A stretch of 64,000 nucleotides of DNA from Plasmodium brasilianum (taxonomy: Eukaryota > Apicomplexa > Aconoidasida > Haemosporida > Plasmodiidae), in the NCBI RefSeq assembly GCF_023973825.1, contig NC_090120.1, positions 1 through 64,000 of the forward strand, in the 5' to 3' direction. The stretch's first letter is position 1, and each line of letters begins with the position of its first letter. Under the pieces are notes generated by a model. The model saw only the letters and a list, made by a program, of their open reading frames with translations. It had not been told where the DNA came from and did not search any database. The position numbers and the translations under genes were made by a program. Below, piece after piece: positions 39,096 through 52,400 of the stretch.

Positions 39096-40079
39096 TTATC
39101 TTTGTCTGAACTTTATTCTTTCATATTTTTTAACTTTTTTATGATAATAAACAACCCTTGATATAAGTGTTATACCTAATATTAAAAACGGTAAGCCATA
39201 TATTAGGATTCTAAATAATTTTAATAATACATGCAATTCACTGATACTATTAGACGTTTCTCCAATGCCTATCCAAAACCCTTTTACATCTTTCAGAGAC
39301 GTATATAATGCATTTAACCAACAACCACTTTTTCCCCAATTTTCTAAAATGCTTGAAAATCCTATTGTACTCCACAACCCTTTATTTCCATCTGCAAAAC
39401 TCCATGATAAATCTACTATGAGCAGTACTGATAAAAAAAAGAATATTAATAAAGGTAAAACAAATAGTTGTACGCATTTTTTACGTATTATTTTTCTGTA
39501 AGACTTATTACTAATTGTCTTGTTGTTTTTAAGAAAATCCATAAAATCCATTTCTTTGAATATTTGGTTTTCAAAGTGGGAATATTTTTTTGTTTCAAAC
39601 ATACACTTGTTTTTTTTCATATATGATTTACAGTTTCCTCTAAATTCTAATGGAGTTCCATTTGAATGTTTTCTTTTTCCAGTGTACCCTTCCATATTAT
39701 TAGATATATCTTTTTTTTTCTTCACTCCATTATTTGTCATTTCCTCTTTTAAACTTACGCTACTTGAATATTTATCCTGCTTATATTTTGACAGTATACG
39801 ATATGTTGTTCCATAAATTTTTCTACTATATATGTAATTTTCATCCAAATATTTATTAAATGTACTCTAAAAAATCCCGAAAAAAAAATGAATATCGAAC
39901 AAATAAATAATCGCACACTAAAATAAGTACTAACAAAAATAAAACACAAAAAATAAGAATAACACAAATATATTTAAATAATAATATCATACTATATAAA
40001 TGTTAATATAACATATCCAACTTAAAAGAGTAAGCTTAGGAGTTTTAATAAAGAACAGTGACTTTATTTTTTTTTCCAT
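39096..40079 (-). CDS. fam-l family exported protein
   Basis: Exons 40079-39993 (29 codons) and 39866-39096 (256 codons plus stop), about 285 residues. Donor GTATGA, acceptor TTTTTTAG. Full-length leader MEKKIKSLFFIKTPKLTLLS. The Lys and Pro inside the usually hydrophobic core make this signal weaker than in its relatives. PEXEL-like RILS at residues 52-55 (TTYRILSKY), a charged spacer, then NQIFKEMDFMDFLKNNKTIS. Membrane helices at about 162-182 and 244-268 enclose a loop with five Trp, and the tail is YYHKKVKKYERIKFRQR. The ancestral ATG is kept and no disruption was found. It is paired with the dead fam-m at 34.7 kb and transcribed towards the telomere. Confidence 0.88.
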
Positions 40080-40460
40080 TATATAGAACTTTAATATAGA
40101 AATACAAGAAGTAAGAATATAATTAACAAAATATGGTACTCTTTTAAAAATGAAATATACAATTACTTTATATTTAATCTGTTTTTTATATTTTTTCGTA
40201 AAAACATAATGAAAACTATGTAACTATAATTTTTTTTACAATTGAGTTAATCAAATATCAATTTAAAAGTATATCATAAATTTTTTATCTTAACTATATA
40301 TATATAAAAATAAAATTTATTAAAATGATCTTATTTAGATTTATAAATATTCAATATCTAAAATTTATTTATTTAAAATAGTAAATTATTTAAATTATGT
40401 TTTTATTAAATCTTTTCAAAATAAAATAAAAGAATATATGTTATTACTTAATATATGGAA

Positions 40461-40520
40461 ATATTCAATATATAGAGAACGTAGAGAATATATATAATGC
40501 TTTGCTCTATATTTTAAGAT
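40461..40520 (-). promoter_or_regulatory. Conserved upstream block, copy 5
   Basis: ATAGAGAACGTAGAGAATAT then ATATAATGCTTTGCTCTATA, about 400 bp before the fam-l start at 40079. Core GTAGAGAATATATATAAT is shared with the copy at 60874. Confidence 0.42.
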
Positions 40521-40972
40521 AAATATTACTTCTTTTCATTGATACTTTTCTATTAATATTTTTAACATAAGAATTATATTTTTGGAAAACTTGTTATGAC
40601 TATTAAATTATTAATTATTATAACAATATAATAATAGTAGTAACAAATGAAGAAAACTATAATCTGTACGACCTTTTCTATCATATTTTTAATATCTGAT
40701 AGATTAGTTAATACGTAAATTTATGCATTTCTTTTATGGAAAATAATATATTTTAAAAATAAAATATACAACGTAGGAACTAACCCACAAAAAATACTTA
40801 CTTTAAACGCAAATAAGAATTTATATTTTATCGCTACTATATAATTTTTAAATGGAATAATTTTTAATTATATATTATTAATATTAACATTTATAAATGC
40901 AAATTTTGTAAATTTAAGGATATTATTCAATTTTTTATTTTTTAATATATATATATATTTTAGCAGTAATAT

Positions 40973-40994
40973 AAAAAAAAAAAAAAAAAAAAAA
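40973..40994. repeat. Poly-A tract (A22)
   Basis: Uninterrupted A run in non-coding DNA upstream of the fam-l gene. Its position corresponds roughly to the A-rich tract near 61382 upstream of the fam-m gene. Confidence 0.93.
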
Positions 40995-42999
40995 CTATGA
41001 AGTAATTCCTATATAAAATATACTAAATCCTAATATCTTTGGTTCATTAATATATTTGCATAATAATATTTGGAATAAAAAGAAATTTTTATTTTTGTTA
41101 TTAATTTATTTTGTAATAAATATTAAATTAATTCGTATATCATATTATTAAATACACTGTTATGCAAGTGTAATCAAAATATAATAAATGTATTTTTTCT
41201 TTGATTGGTAAAACTTCATAATAAGCAAATTAATTGTCTACCATGTATGTAACCATTATAAATTAAAATTGAATTATCAATTTTTGAATATATACTACTA
41301 ATAACATAAACCTGAACCAACAAGGGTTAAATACAAATTTATGTTATATAAAGAAAAGAATGTGACATTATAAAATGTCATAACTTTTAATATTTATTAA
41401 GATAAAAATATATAATTAAAAAACATTAAAAGTTGTATTAACAAGGTTGTTAATTTTTCTATGTATATATATTAATAATATTGATATTAAGGTATCAAGG
41501 TCCAATTATATTTTTTTTAAAATGATGATATACTTAAGGTGTTTCATGTTCTAATTTATATATATTCAAAAATACTTAGCATATGATTAATAAATCTAAT
41601 AATTATCTAAATGGGACTTTCAATATGAATTTATAGTAGTGCAATTTCAACAAAATTAGAGATTAATAATGTTAAAATTCCATAAATAAATTTCTTACAA
41701 AACAGTATAATATATCTTTATTTATAATATAGAGATTTATATTTAAATTATAATATATTAAAGGTTATAGTATTGTTAAACCTCTATAACAATTTTATGA
41801 TGTACTTATATATGTAATGTTCATACTATTAAAAACTTATATTATTTAAAAGTTAATTAAATTTTTTAAAAAATTCCTAGACATTAATATAATATATTTA
41901 TATATTTGACATAACTATATTTCTATTACTGTTGACATAAGCACAAAAATAAAAAAATTGTCATAATAAAAATATTGAATAAATAGTTATTTATATAAAA
42001 TAATATTATGGAAGAAAATGTATGTATTCATAAAATTCACTTAATTATAATTTAGTAATTAATTAATTTCCATTATAAACATATTATTAATTTTTAATAA
42101 GATATATGTTATATTAGACACAATACAATTAGTAACGGTTGTATGATATGCTTTAATGTCAAGTTAATATTATTTCAAAAAAATTATTCTACAAGTACAG
42201 TCAAAAAAAAAAAGTGTATTATATAAATATTATTATTTCTTCTTTTTTTTTTAAATGTAGATATCTATGTAACGTTTATAAAACATATTTATATACGATA
42301 AATATGGGCGTTAAAGAATAAAATTATATATGAGAATTATTTCATTTATTCAGTTATAAAACTTTATGAATTCTAAAATGGATAATATTTTATTAATAAT
42401 TCATTCATAACAGTAAAATTTATTTTTATATTTGGATAATCTTCTACTTAAAATATAAAAACAAAATATAAAAAACTAATAAATATATTCACATATTAAA
42501 TAAGTTATAAAATATATATTTCTGAAATAATACATTTTCATCTATTATTTTTTAAGTATACGTTTAAAAAATAAATACATATGAACAAAAAAAAAGCACA
42601 AGTATTTAATTTTATTAAGAGATGATCAGAATAATATTCTAAAACTGAAAATAAAAAGTAATAAGCTCCTTTAAAAGCTTCTTCATTTATACATTAACAA
42701 CCTTATAAACATAGAAAATTCAAAATAGTTTTATCATTGTTACAAATTCAAATTGTCTAATTACAGGACTGAAGCTTTAGTTAATCTAAATTTTTTATAT
42801 GTTAAATTAAATAACCACATATATATTACAATAAACATATACAAAAAAATTTTATTCATATATTTTTTTCATAATAAATCATATATTTTATTATGAAGTT
42901 TGAGTAATATTTATATCACATTTTTATAAAGTAAAAAATATATATAAATATCCTAAAATGTTGTATTAAATTACTGTAAATAAATACATTTTTATATGA

Positions 43000-43830
43000 A
43001 AATATATAAAGAAGAAAAATGTTATATATATCTATATATTTTCTTATATAATTTTTTAGATCAATATATATTAACATTTTTCCTGGTTTGTGCAATGTAT
43101 TTATATACATGCAACAGAGAACATTCTTTAGAACATAATTTCTTAAAGCAAATAGCACATATTCACTGGTTACATAGAAAGAAAAATTTCTGAAAACTAT
43201 ATATTCATTATTAATAGGATGTAAATTTTTTTTCTGCTATATTATTTGTATATTTTATGAATTTTATCATTATATATGTAACCTCTGGAATACTTAAAAT
43301 AAATATTAACAATTCAGTTATCTTTATATCTGAAGATATATACAAAATATAATCATACACATTATCAGGTAACGATCACTAAGACAACCAGAAATATAAT
43401 TTTCTAAAATAAACAAAGCAAAGATGAATAAAAAAAGTATTACATGTAGAACAAATATCAAAAGTATACTCATACATCCTAAAAGTGTTAAACTTTTTTT
43501 CTTTGTAGTATCTTTACATTTTCTGTATTAATATATAGAACTAAATCTCATATATAATAAATTTCTTAATAAATTATATTTCGTTCCAAATGGATTATAC
43601 ATAATTATGTGGATTTCTTGACTAATTTTTTAGATATAGCTCTTGAATTGTCTTTATACTTAGGTTCATATTCCGATGTACAAATGTCTTTACTTTCTGA
43701 ATCATCACACACATTTGTTGGTAACTTATCTTTAAATACTATATTTTTATTTTCGTTTCATATTCTGAAAATATCCAATCAAACATATAATACAATCTGT
43801 TAATTGTGTTGTTCTTATTTTATAAACAAT
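43000..43830 (-). pseudogene. PIR relic
   Basis: Minus strand. At about 43745-43600 a clean stretch reads FKDKLPTNVCDDSESKDICT then EYEPKYKDNSRAISKKLVKK. After a stop it continues LCIIHLERN. The LP...C....C...I.KKLV.. layout fits the amino end of PIR exon 2. A TTTTCAG acceptor-like site lies just upstream near 43776, but it is out of phase. Further down, near 43175-43060, a second piece with regularly spaced cysteines (ICAICFKKLCSKECSLLHVY) is in the right order for the PIR middle domain. No membrane or tail exon was found. The plus-strand frame at 43609-43803 is only the antisense of this relic. Confidence 0.42.
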
Positions 43831-46800
43831 TATGGAAAATACCTAGAAAGGAAAAAACATGTTTTAATTATTTATAATAAAATAAATTTATAAGCACATA
43901 AAAAAATTATTATATAAATATATACATTATAATAAACAACAAAGCTTATAAAAAAAAATTTCTGAGAGGTAACAATTTTACTACTGTATTGGTATAAGCA
44001 CATGTTAAATAAAAAGAGCAAATGAGATAGATTTAATTAAAATAAAATATTTTTTATATTCATTCATGATACAAATATTTCAGGTTATAATACTTTTGAA
44101 TAGATACAAAGATAATACGCAATACGTTCTAATTAAGGTCTAGTATTACATATATTAATATTTTATCATTTTTTCCTTTTAATAAAGAATTAAATTCCTT
44201 ATATAAAATACATATATAAAGAATACTATATAATATATAATTTTAAAAAGTTTTTCGTACATATAACCAATAATATATTATTTATAAGAAAATTAGCATT
44301 AATTAAAATAAATTTTACTGGAACTTTTATTGTTAAAAAAATTCTCAGGCTATATATATATATATTAATTTTATATTGAAATAATTTAAAATATTTACTA
44401 TTAATAATTTTGAGGAAGAGAATAACATCATATTACTTCTTTTCATTTTAAACTTTTATAATTCATATATAAAAAATAAAATATATATCCTGTATAGGAA
44501 TATTATCATATTTTAGGAATATAGCTACGGTGTTTCCTCTGTGCTTCCTATAAATAAATGTAATTTGGTGTACTTATTGTACTTTTTAAATTTTAATTGA
44601 TAATTAAAAACACAAAATCTTGTATTAAATATAATATTATGAAAAGATTAAAAAAAAAAAACAAAAAATAAAAATTTTTATCGAATAAAATATAGGCTAA
44701 CACAAGGAATATATTTAAGATATGTCGAAATTTATATGAACCTTTTTTTGAAAAAGTTCATTCTTGGATTAAATACTCTTAAAATATTTCTTTTAATTCA
44801 AAAAGCAAAATTAAAATTAACAGCCCTATAACATAGTAACAAATAATAATAAAAATAACATTAGAATTATTATATAATTTAAATATATATATTTTATTTT
44901 TAACTAATAGTATAATATTTTAATTCAAGAATTCACTTATTTTCCTTTATTATTATTTTTTTTTAAATATAATAAGTTTATGGGTTTCTTAAAAAAGTAA
45001 ATAATAATAAATAAAAAAGATAGTAAAAGTAAATTTAATAAAAGAAAGTGTTTCGTAATTTTGATCAATCAAAAAATATTTAGATGAATTTATATTTTAA
45101 AATACTGTGGAATGATAATATGTAATAAAATTATGGAAAAAATGTTATATTAAATATTCACCTTAAAATATTATAAATGAGAGAAGGTTATATTAATTTT
45201 TTATTCATATATATGCAAATTCTACCGATATTCATATAATAAATAAAAAATTCTATTAAGTGAATGAAAAAGAAATAATTTAGGTGTTTTATAAAATAAT
45301 ATTTATAAAAGAAGAAATATTCATATACTAGTATGTTTATTTGTTCTTATTTATTTCAACTAAATACTGGAAATTATTATGAATAGATTATATAATAAAT
45401 ATATTACTTTGAAAAAATAAATAATAAGTACTTATTCATTTAACTAAACTTTTTGCACTTTTAAGAATAAGTTAATTAAAAGAAAAAAAAAGTAACTTTG
45501 TGAAATATGTAAATACCACAATAACCATCATTATAAAGTATATCTTCTAAAAACTGTCTAAAATTATAATATGTATATATATAATTATTACAAATATATT
45601 TTAACATAGACATTTAAGAAATTTTTATGAAAAGTTATTAAATCAACAATTAAAAAACTATAATAAAAAATTACCTATTCATTCATATATTGGTAATTAA
45701 TAGATGTATTGAAAATTAGGAATATCTTTAATATTTACATAATAGTACTTTAAATAATTCCAGTACATATAATATATTTCTGATAAATGAAATGAACCCT
45801 AATTCTAAATATTAAATATTCACTTATAAATTATATACAAAAAAAGAGTAATTTATGTTTACTCTATTTAAAAAATAAGTGTTATGAATATGAATATATC
45901 AATAATTGTCAATTACAACTATATATATTTATTCATTTTTAGAATAGTATTAATATTTTAATTTATAAATTTATAGGAAAAAATAGAAAATAACACAAAT
46001 ATATAATTATTTATTTACACATAATATCATGACAGTAGAATTGTATCCATTCATTTTTATTATTCGCGTTGAAAACTTTTTTTTTCATATATATAAAGAA
46101 CATTTCTTAATTTACTAATAATAAATATAATAATTAAACATATTACATAATAATAACTAATTAAAATTAACCCATTATTATAATCCTTTATTATCTTAAT
46201 TTATAAAAATAATTTATGGTATATTTATTTATAAATATTTGATATAATACATATTTAAGTAATTTTGCAAGTACAAAGTACGCACACACATAGAAACAAT
46301 AATAGTATGGCAACTTTTTTTTATTCATAATTTAATTTCAAAGAATTACAAACCAAAAATTATTAAAAAAATATATATAACCAATATCTAATAAAGATAT
46401 TATTTTATAATATATTTATATTTTACCTTTTAAAACATGAAATAGTTCTAAACATTTATTAAAGAGCTACGTACTATAAATATACTTATTTCATGTTATA
46501 AAAAATCTTTAAAAGAATATGTTTTATGCTTATATATAAGTAATAAGTAAATACATATATATATATATATTAATGCAACCAAATGTTTTCCCTTTGTTCT
46601 GTTAAAAAAAATGGAGACATTATCATCCTTATTTCAAAACTAATAATAGTCTTATTAGAATTATACGAAATAACTAATCATTCTGTATTATAGAAACGTA
46701 AAAAATTCAAACAAACACGTTTTCTTTTCTAATACAGATTATATCACATCTATAAAATCACATAAAATAAGCTATTATATATTAATTTGAACCTAAAAAT

Positions 46801-46902
46801 ATGCACTGTTCATAATAATCTATCTAAATATACAGTTATACACACCCTCGGAATGATATTTAATTAAAATGAAGCAATACTATAAAATATATATTCAAAG
46901 GC
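43831..46902. other. Intergenic, no gene seen
   Basis: About 3 kb of AT-rich DNA with no coding signal. A single telomere-like word, GAACCCTAA, occurs at about 45794, too short to mean anything by itself. Confidence 0.55.
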
Positions 46903-46927
46903 ACTAAAACATTCAAATCCTTAAAAA
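46903..46927 (-). promoter_or_regulatory. Conserved 3'-flank motif, copy 6
   Basis: CACTAAAACATTCAAATCCT then TAAAAA, about 165-185 bp past the end of the fam-l-like pseudogene. Confidence 0.42.
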
Positions 46928-47088
46928 TACTAATAGAACATTTATTTTCTCTTGTTTATCAAAAATTATAGATATGTATAAGTACATTTATGTAATTTAA
47001 TGAATTATACATATGTTTATTATGTAAATAAATATATAGCATTTATTTATTCATATTAGTCCGTACTCTATAAATAAAAATATATCTT

Positions 47089-47933
47089 TTATCCATTCAA
47101 ACCTTTCTTCTTTAAAATTCTTTTATGTTTAATAAGTTTTATATAAATAAAAGATAACCATATTATCAATATGACAATTTATATATCATATAATACAAGA
47201 AATAAAGTAAAATCATAATATTGATCTTGTCCAGCAGTCATTTTTTTAAATGTACCATATATTGCAGTTCCTAATGATACTAATAACACTCACAAAAATA
47301 CTACAGTAAGTATAAACATATTATGTCTTAATATTTTAAGTACTAATTTTTGGTAAACCTTATTTCTAATTGATGCATTCTTTTTTCTAATAAAATCTAC
47401 GTAATCAAGATGCTTGAAAAAGTTTTTTTCAATATGAGATAATTTTTCTTTTTTCCATATATTACTTTTTTTTTACCTTATATTGTTTTTTGAATTCTTC
47501 ATATAATGAACTTCATCTTGATTGTGCGTTTGTTTGTTTGTTCCCATTTCTGTTGTTGGATATAACTTTTGCGTAATACTAATCACAGTTAGGTATATGT
47601 TGTTGTGTTTCTATAAAATTTTAAAACAGCTTTTTCTTCACATTCTTCGATTAATCGATAATTTCTTAAATGTAATTTTTTATTATACCTATGCTCTCTC
47701 ACCCGTATATTAAAAGTATTTTAATAAAAAAAATTAAATATTTATTATTGAAAAGATTGTATAATTTCCTTCTAGACAATGATATTAATAAGACAATGCT
47801 TTGCAAATATAAAAAATATAACTTTCCTTTAAAAACAATTTTTTACCTCTTCAATGTAAAATTGACTTATCGAAGTTAAAAGGATAAACTTAGCAATTTT
47901 AATAAAAAGGTATGATGTAATTTTGTGTTCTAT
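47089..47933 (-). pseudogene. fam-l-like pseudogene
   Basis: Exon 1 relic 47933-47847 (87 bp, as in intact relatives) with ATA in place of the start ATG, Trp changed to Ser in the leader, and donor GTAAAA. Exon 2 relic runs from about 47720 to 47089; its acceptor AG has become AA. It keeps RNYRLIEE (PEXEL-like), then stops at TYT. Two further stretches follow: HIEKNFFKHLDYVDFIRKKN, which is the fam-l block, and a single helix region around YDFTLFLVLYDI with an in-frame stop. The tail (IKLIKHKRILKKKG) differs from the YYHKK tail of the other fam-l genes, so this is a diverged branch. At least four stops, plus start and splice-site loss: clearly dead. Confidence 0.8.
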
Positions 47934-48285
47934 GATATGTAATTTTAAAATTGTATTATATTCAGCAAGAAAACAACAATACTATAATATATTCTAAATT
48001 ATATTGTATACCATATTTATTTATAAAAACATAATATAATATAAATAAATGAATTGATTTTTACGACAGAAACAAAAAATACAAACTTTAAAAATATATT
48101 ATATTATTTTTATTTTAACGTTATGTATAAAAAGTTAATTTTAATAAATATAATATAATTTGTATTCATTCATAAATATTTAAAATGTACAATTATATTA
48201 TTTAATATTGCACAGATATTATATAATTTTATTTTTATTTCATTTCAAAGTACAAAAGATAAATGTGATTACTTAATATTTATAA

Positions 48286-48345
48286 ATATTCTAATGATAC
48301 AAAATATAGAATATATAGGATGTATATTAAGTATACTTCTATAAA
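48286..48345 (-). promoter_or_regulatory. Conserved upstream block, copy 6
   Basis: CTAATGATACAAAATATAGA then ATATATAGGATGTATATTAA, about 370 bp before the dead start codon of the fam-l-like pseudogene. Weaker match than the others, as expected if selection has ended. A further shared word, ATTAGTTTCCAC, lies near 48530 (compare ATTAGTTTCTCC near 36215). Confidence 0.3.
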
Positions 48346-49814
48346 AAAAGATGTGATATAGAATATTAATGGAGTTTTGCTATTAATAATTCTAGTTTTA
48401 TAAATATTATATATTCAAAAATCTTATTCTTAGTAAAATACTATTAGAACAATACAATAATAGTCATAACTTATAAAAATAATACTATTTTGTAGAATTA
48501 TTAGTGCTTTAATGTTTACAGTGCGCCATTAGTTTCCACGTATATAATATGCATTTTTTTACGGTCTATAATTTATTTAAATAATCTAATATATAAAATT
48601 CTACATAACGTAAAAAATAATATGTATTTCAATGGTAAGTAAAGACTAATTCAATATTTTTGTAAAATAAATTTTGAAAGTTATAATTGTAATTATCCTA
48701 ATCTATACAACATTTTCTAAATGAAACATTTTATACAAATTTTTTTTAATTAAATACATATATTTAGAAGAAATATAAATATAATAAAAAGAAAAAAAAA
48801 TCAGTAATGTATTATTAATCTATTAGTTTAATATTTTCTATTCATATAAAATTAAAATAATAATTCCAGTTTTCGATCTTTAATAAGGTAGTATACATTA
48901 CTATGTACGACATTATTTTAATCGTTATTATGTGAAAAATAAATAAAGTATTTTTGTTTTAACTTATCATTTTAATAACTTTTTGCTAATAAATACCTAT
49001 AATTATTCAGATTTAAATAATTTATTAAATTTTTTTTTTTTTTAACTTATAAAATATATTACAAAGTTGATTTCTTTATATGGAAAAATCTTCCAAGACA
49101 TTTATTTATAAATAAAATTTTTTAATTTTAACAATTTTCATTAATAATAAATTGTTTAAATCTTTTTTAAAAGATAAACATGTGTTTGTATAAATTATTT
49201 ATATCTTTCCCAATTTCAGAAGTCCTATCCAAAACATTTAATTTTCTAGTAAACTATTATATTTTTTCATTATTATGTATATATATCATAAGGTTATTTT
49301 TTCTCTATATATATATCACAACATCATTTACTCACTTTTATTTCATATCGTTTTTATATTTAAAAAATTATATTATTAATATATAATAATAAAGAAAGAA
49401 TAAAAGAAAAAGATATTAAATTTAAATTTACACAATATAATTTTCATATTTATACTAGCTATAATACTGCATCTACAAAAAATAATCTATTCATTAAAAT
49501 ATTTAATTTCTATCAAAAATAATATATTCTTTATATGATTTCATATATAATTTAGAAAGGAAACCTATGTTCTGATTTTATACAAAGAAAAAATGTTTTG
49601 TTTTTCACTTTTTCGTATAATTTAAAAAATAAATTATATGTTTTATTATTTCAAAACAGTTTCCGTATTTCAGTTAATACATAAATATTTTTCATCTATG
49701 TTAAAACATGTGATTAAATATATAATACTAATATAAATAGAAATGTTGCATAAAATACAATCATATGTGTATACATTCGAAAACGTTAAAAATATATGTG
49801 TTATTTCTAAATAT

Positions 49815-50030
49815 CTTAATCGCCGAAGTGTACGTTACGTAAAATAAGATAATGAAGTACATAAAAGTAATGAATCTAAAAATTATACAACACCCGAAAA
49901 ATACTTATTTTCAGGTTTAATACTACCAAAGAAAACAACTTCTGAAGTTACGGTGTATGAATTTATCTATTTATTTCCCTTAATTATATTAACATTTGTA
50001 GCACCATTTTACATGTTTCGTTTTGTCTAG
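49815..50030 (+). pseudogene. Surface-antigen-like relic with membrane tail
   Basis: One plus-strand frame with a single internal stop. It reads LNRRSVRYVK, TAA, DNEVHKSNESKNYTTPEKYL and LILPKKTTSEVTVYEF, then a hydrophobic helix (IYLFPLIILTFVAPFYMF) and RFV with TAG at 50028. A hydrophilic Ser/Thr/Lys stalk, a single helix and a short end resemble the 3' part of PIR exon 2. Much richer in G/C than its surroundings. No amino-terminal part was found upstream, so it is a fragment; PIR is the best guess but unproven. Confidence 0.35.
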
Positions 50031-52149
50031 TACTATAAATTATTTTACTCAAAATTCTAAACGACCTCATAACCAAAATAGTATGTTACTAAAAGTTATT
50101 ACTTTTTCAGTAGTACTGTACATATAAATCTGCAAATCATTTAATAATAGTTTGCATCATCTGAACTTTGCTTTGACTTCATTAAGAAAAATTTAAAATA
50201 TGTATATTAACAAAATTACACAATATATACATATATATGGTTTTGTTAAAGATCAAACATATTCGGCTTATAGAAAGTATTGTATAAAGTATAATGTACA
50301 AAAATATAATTTATAAATGTGAAATACTTTATGTGTTTATACATATAGATTAGAATCCTGAACAATTATAATCAAATGTATATCAAATAAAAAAAAGGAA
50401 AAGGAAATGATGGAATAATTTTTTTAAATAATATAACTATAAATGTAGTAATATATGCGTAAGATTATTATAAAACGCTAAAAATAATATATATAAAGAT
50501 ACATGTAAAAATTGTAAAAAGGTAAAAAAATAATATATATATAATAGAAAGACAAATATTCTAGGAAAAATTATAAATAATAGAAAAACAAAATTATAAA
50601 AAAGAATTAATTTCAATTGAATAACTAATATCCATAATATTGTTCAACATGAATGCAGTGTAAATAATATTTATCAAATGGAACTAATACAAATAATACA
50701 TAAAAATTTATATGCTACAAAAGGACAAATTAAAAACTTAATAATCGTAATGATAGTTGTATCCGTACAGGATAAACAAAATAATATTTAAAAAAATTAT
50801 AAATTCATAATAATAAGGATATTTCATATATTAAATTAGGATTTATACATAAATAATAATTTTTAAACTAAGATAATTAAATTAGTAGATATGTGGTATA
50901 TTATGAACCCCAGTTATTGAATCATTCATACCAGAACAATAGGATTTTATAAATAATAAATTATACAAAAGGTGATCTTAATTAATCCAACGAGATGAAA
51001 TGATACTTATCAAAATATAAAAATAAGATCATATTTTCTACATTATAATAATATGCATAAATATAATTTATTAATTTATTTTCGAAAATACTATTTAAAT
51101 TACGTTCCTTTTATAATTTGATATGACTATATATTTTTCTGTATAAATAAAATTAAATTAGTTATCTTAATACATATTTATCATCAAAATAAATCATTTT
51201 ATTTTATTTTTAAGGTATACTATTATTTAAGACTGTTTATGTTGTAATATTATGTTAATAATAATGAACTCTAGTTTGAATAACATGAACTATAAATTTT
51301 AATACTTAAGTGCCTTTTTATAATAATATATACCACAGAATTTACATTGTGTTTCTGTGAACATTCAATATGAAAAAATTGTAGTTTGTTATTTAAACAA
51401 CTAAATCATCTTAAATTCATTCAATTTTACCTATTTTTTCGGCTTTGTGTTGTAATACGTTTTAATTATAGAGCATTTCCATTAGTATATATTATGTTAA
51501 TATTTAACATAAAAATATATTTATTTTCATATTAAATATTTTCTTTTAAATAAAAAAGAAAATAATATATTTATAATATTTCGAAGAAAACTTAAATATT
51601 TCATATGAACTGTAATTAATTTTGCATTATTTTTAAATAAAAAAAAAATATATATATATAAATTTCAGTATTATAGAAAAATTCTGATTATATATTAAAA
51701 AGCATAATTAGAAATACATTAACAACAACAAAAAAATATATTTTTTATTATATTTTTAAAATAATACAAAAAAAAAAAAAAAAGAAGGTTTTTTTATAAA
51801 CATTTTATAACTATTCCTACGCAGTTTTTATTGAAATGTTTTCAAATATTTAAGAAAATCATATTTTATTTTTTGTTGCCAGATATGAATCCACAATTAT
51901 ATGTTCATTACATAAATTATGTTTACATATATTTATGTAATATGTTCATATATCGAAATATAAATAATATATTTTATAAAACATCATAAATTATTTTTAT
52001 GTATTATCCACAGTAAATTGATATTAAGTAACATATCTAACCAAAAAAAAATGGGATAATTTATAAGAAATTAAAATACAAAGGACAAAACATTAAAAAA
52101 ATAAATTTTATATAAATAATTCAAAGCATAAAAATTAATTAAAATATAA

Positions 52150-52400
52150 CTCCTTATTATGAATGATTCACTAAATATAACCATAATAATGTAATTTTAT
52201 ATATTAAGTGATTAGTTACAAAAATTTATAATTAGTATATATTTTCTTAATTTTATTGCCATTCTCTATTATCACATATACTTGTTACAAATGAAAATTT
52301 AAAATAAGGAATAATATATGTACACTATAATATAATAACTAGGGTTATTTGTAATACGTTTAAATATTTTTGCAATTTTATTTAAGTAATCGTGTCTTAA
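52150..52400 (+). repeat. STP1 5'-flank repeat, copy B
   Basis: Diverged counterpart of 12720-12990, at the same distance before its STP1 gene. Similarity is carried by the T-rich stretch, TTATCACATATACTTGTTAC, the run of ATAATATAATA words and a shared GGTTA/GGTTATT segment. Confidence 0.5.

Larger units (their letters stand above)
40080..42999. other. Intergenic, no gene seen
   Basis: AT-rich. Beyond the upstream block at 40461 and the A22 run at 40973 there is no coding signal. A short word at about 41308-41330 (AAACCTGAACC, then AGGGTTAAAT) recalls telomere units in inverted orientation, but it is too short to call. Confidence 0.5.

Noticed and set aside
39265..39816. Two plus-strand open frames
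   Set aside because: Antisense shadows of fam-l exon 2 at 39096-39866.
43609..43803. Plus-strand 64-codon open frame
   Set aside because: The opposite strand reads as a PIR amino end (KLPTNVCDD, KKLVKK); the plus frame is its shadow.
41308..45803. Interstitial telomere-like words near 41308 and 45794
   Set aside because: Single units only; consistent with chance.
47522..47879. Two plus-strand open frames
   Set aside because: Antisense to the fam-l-like pseudogene and its intron.
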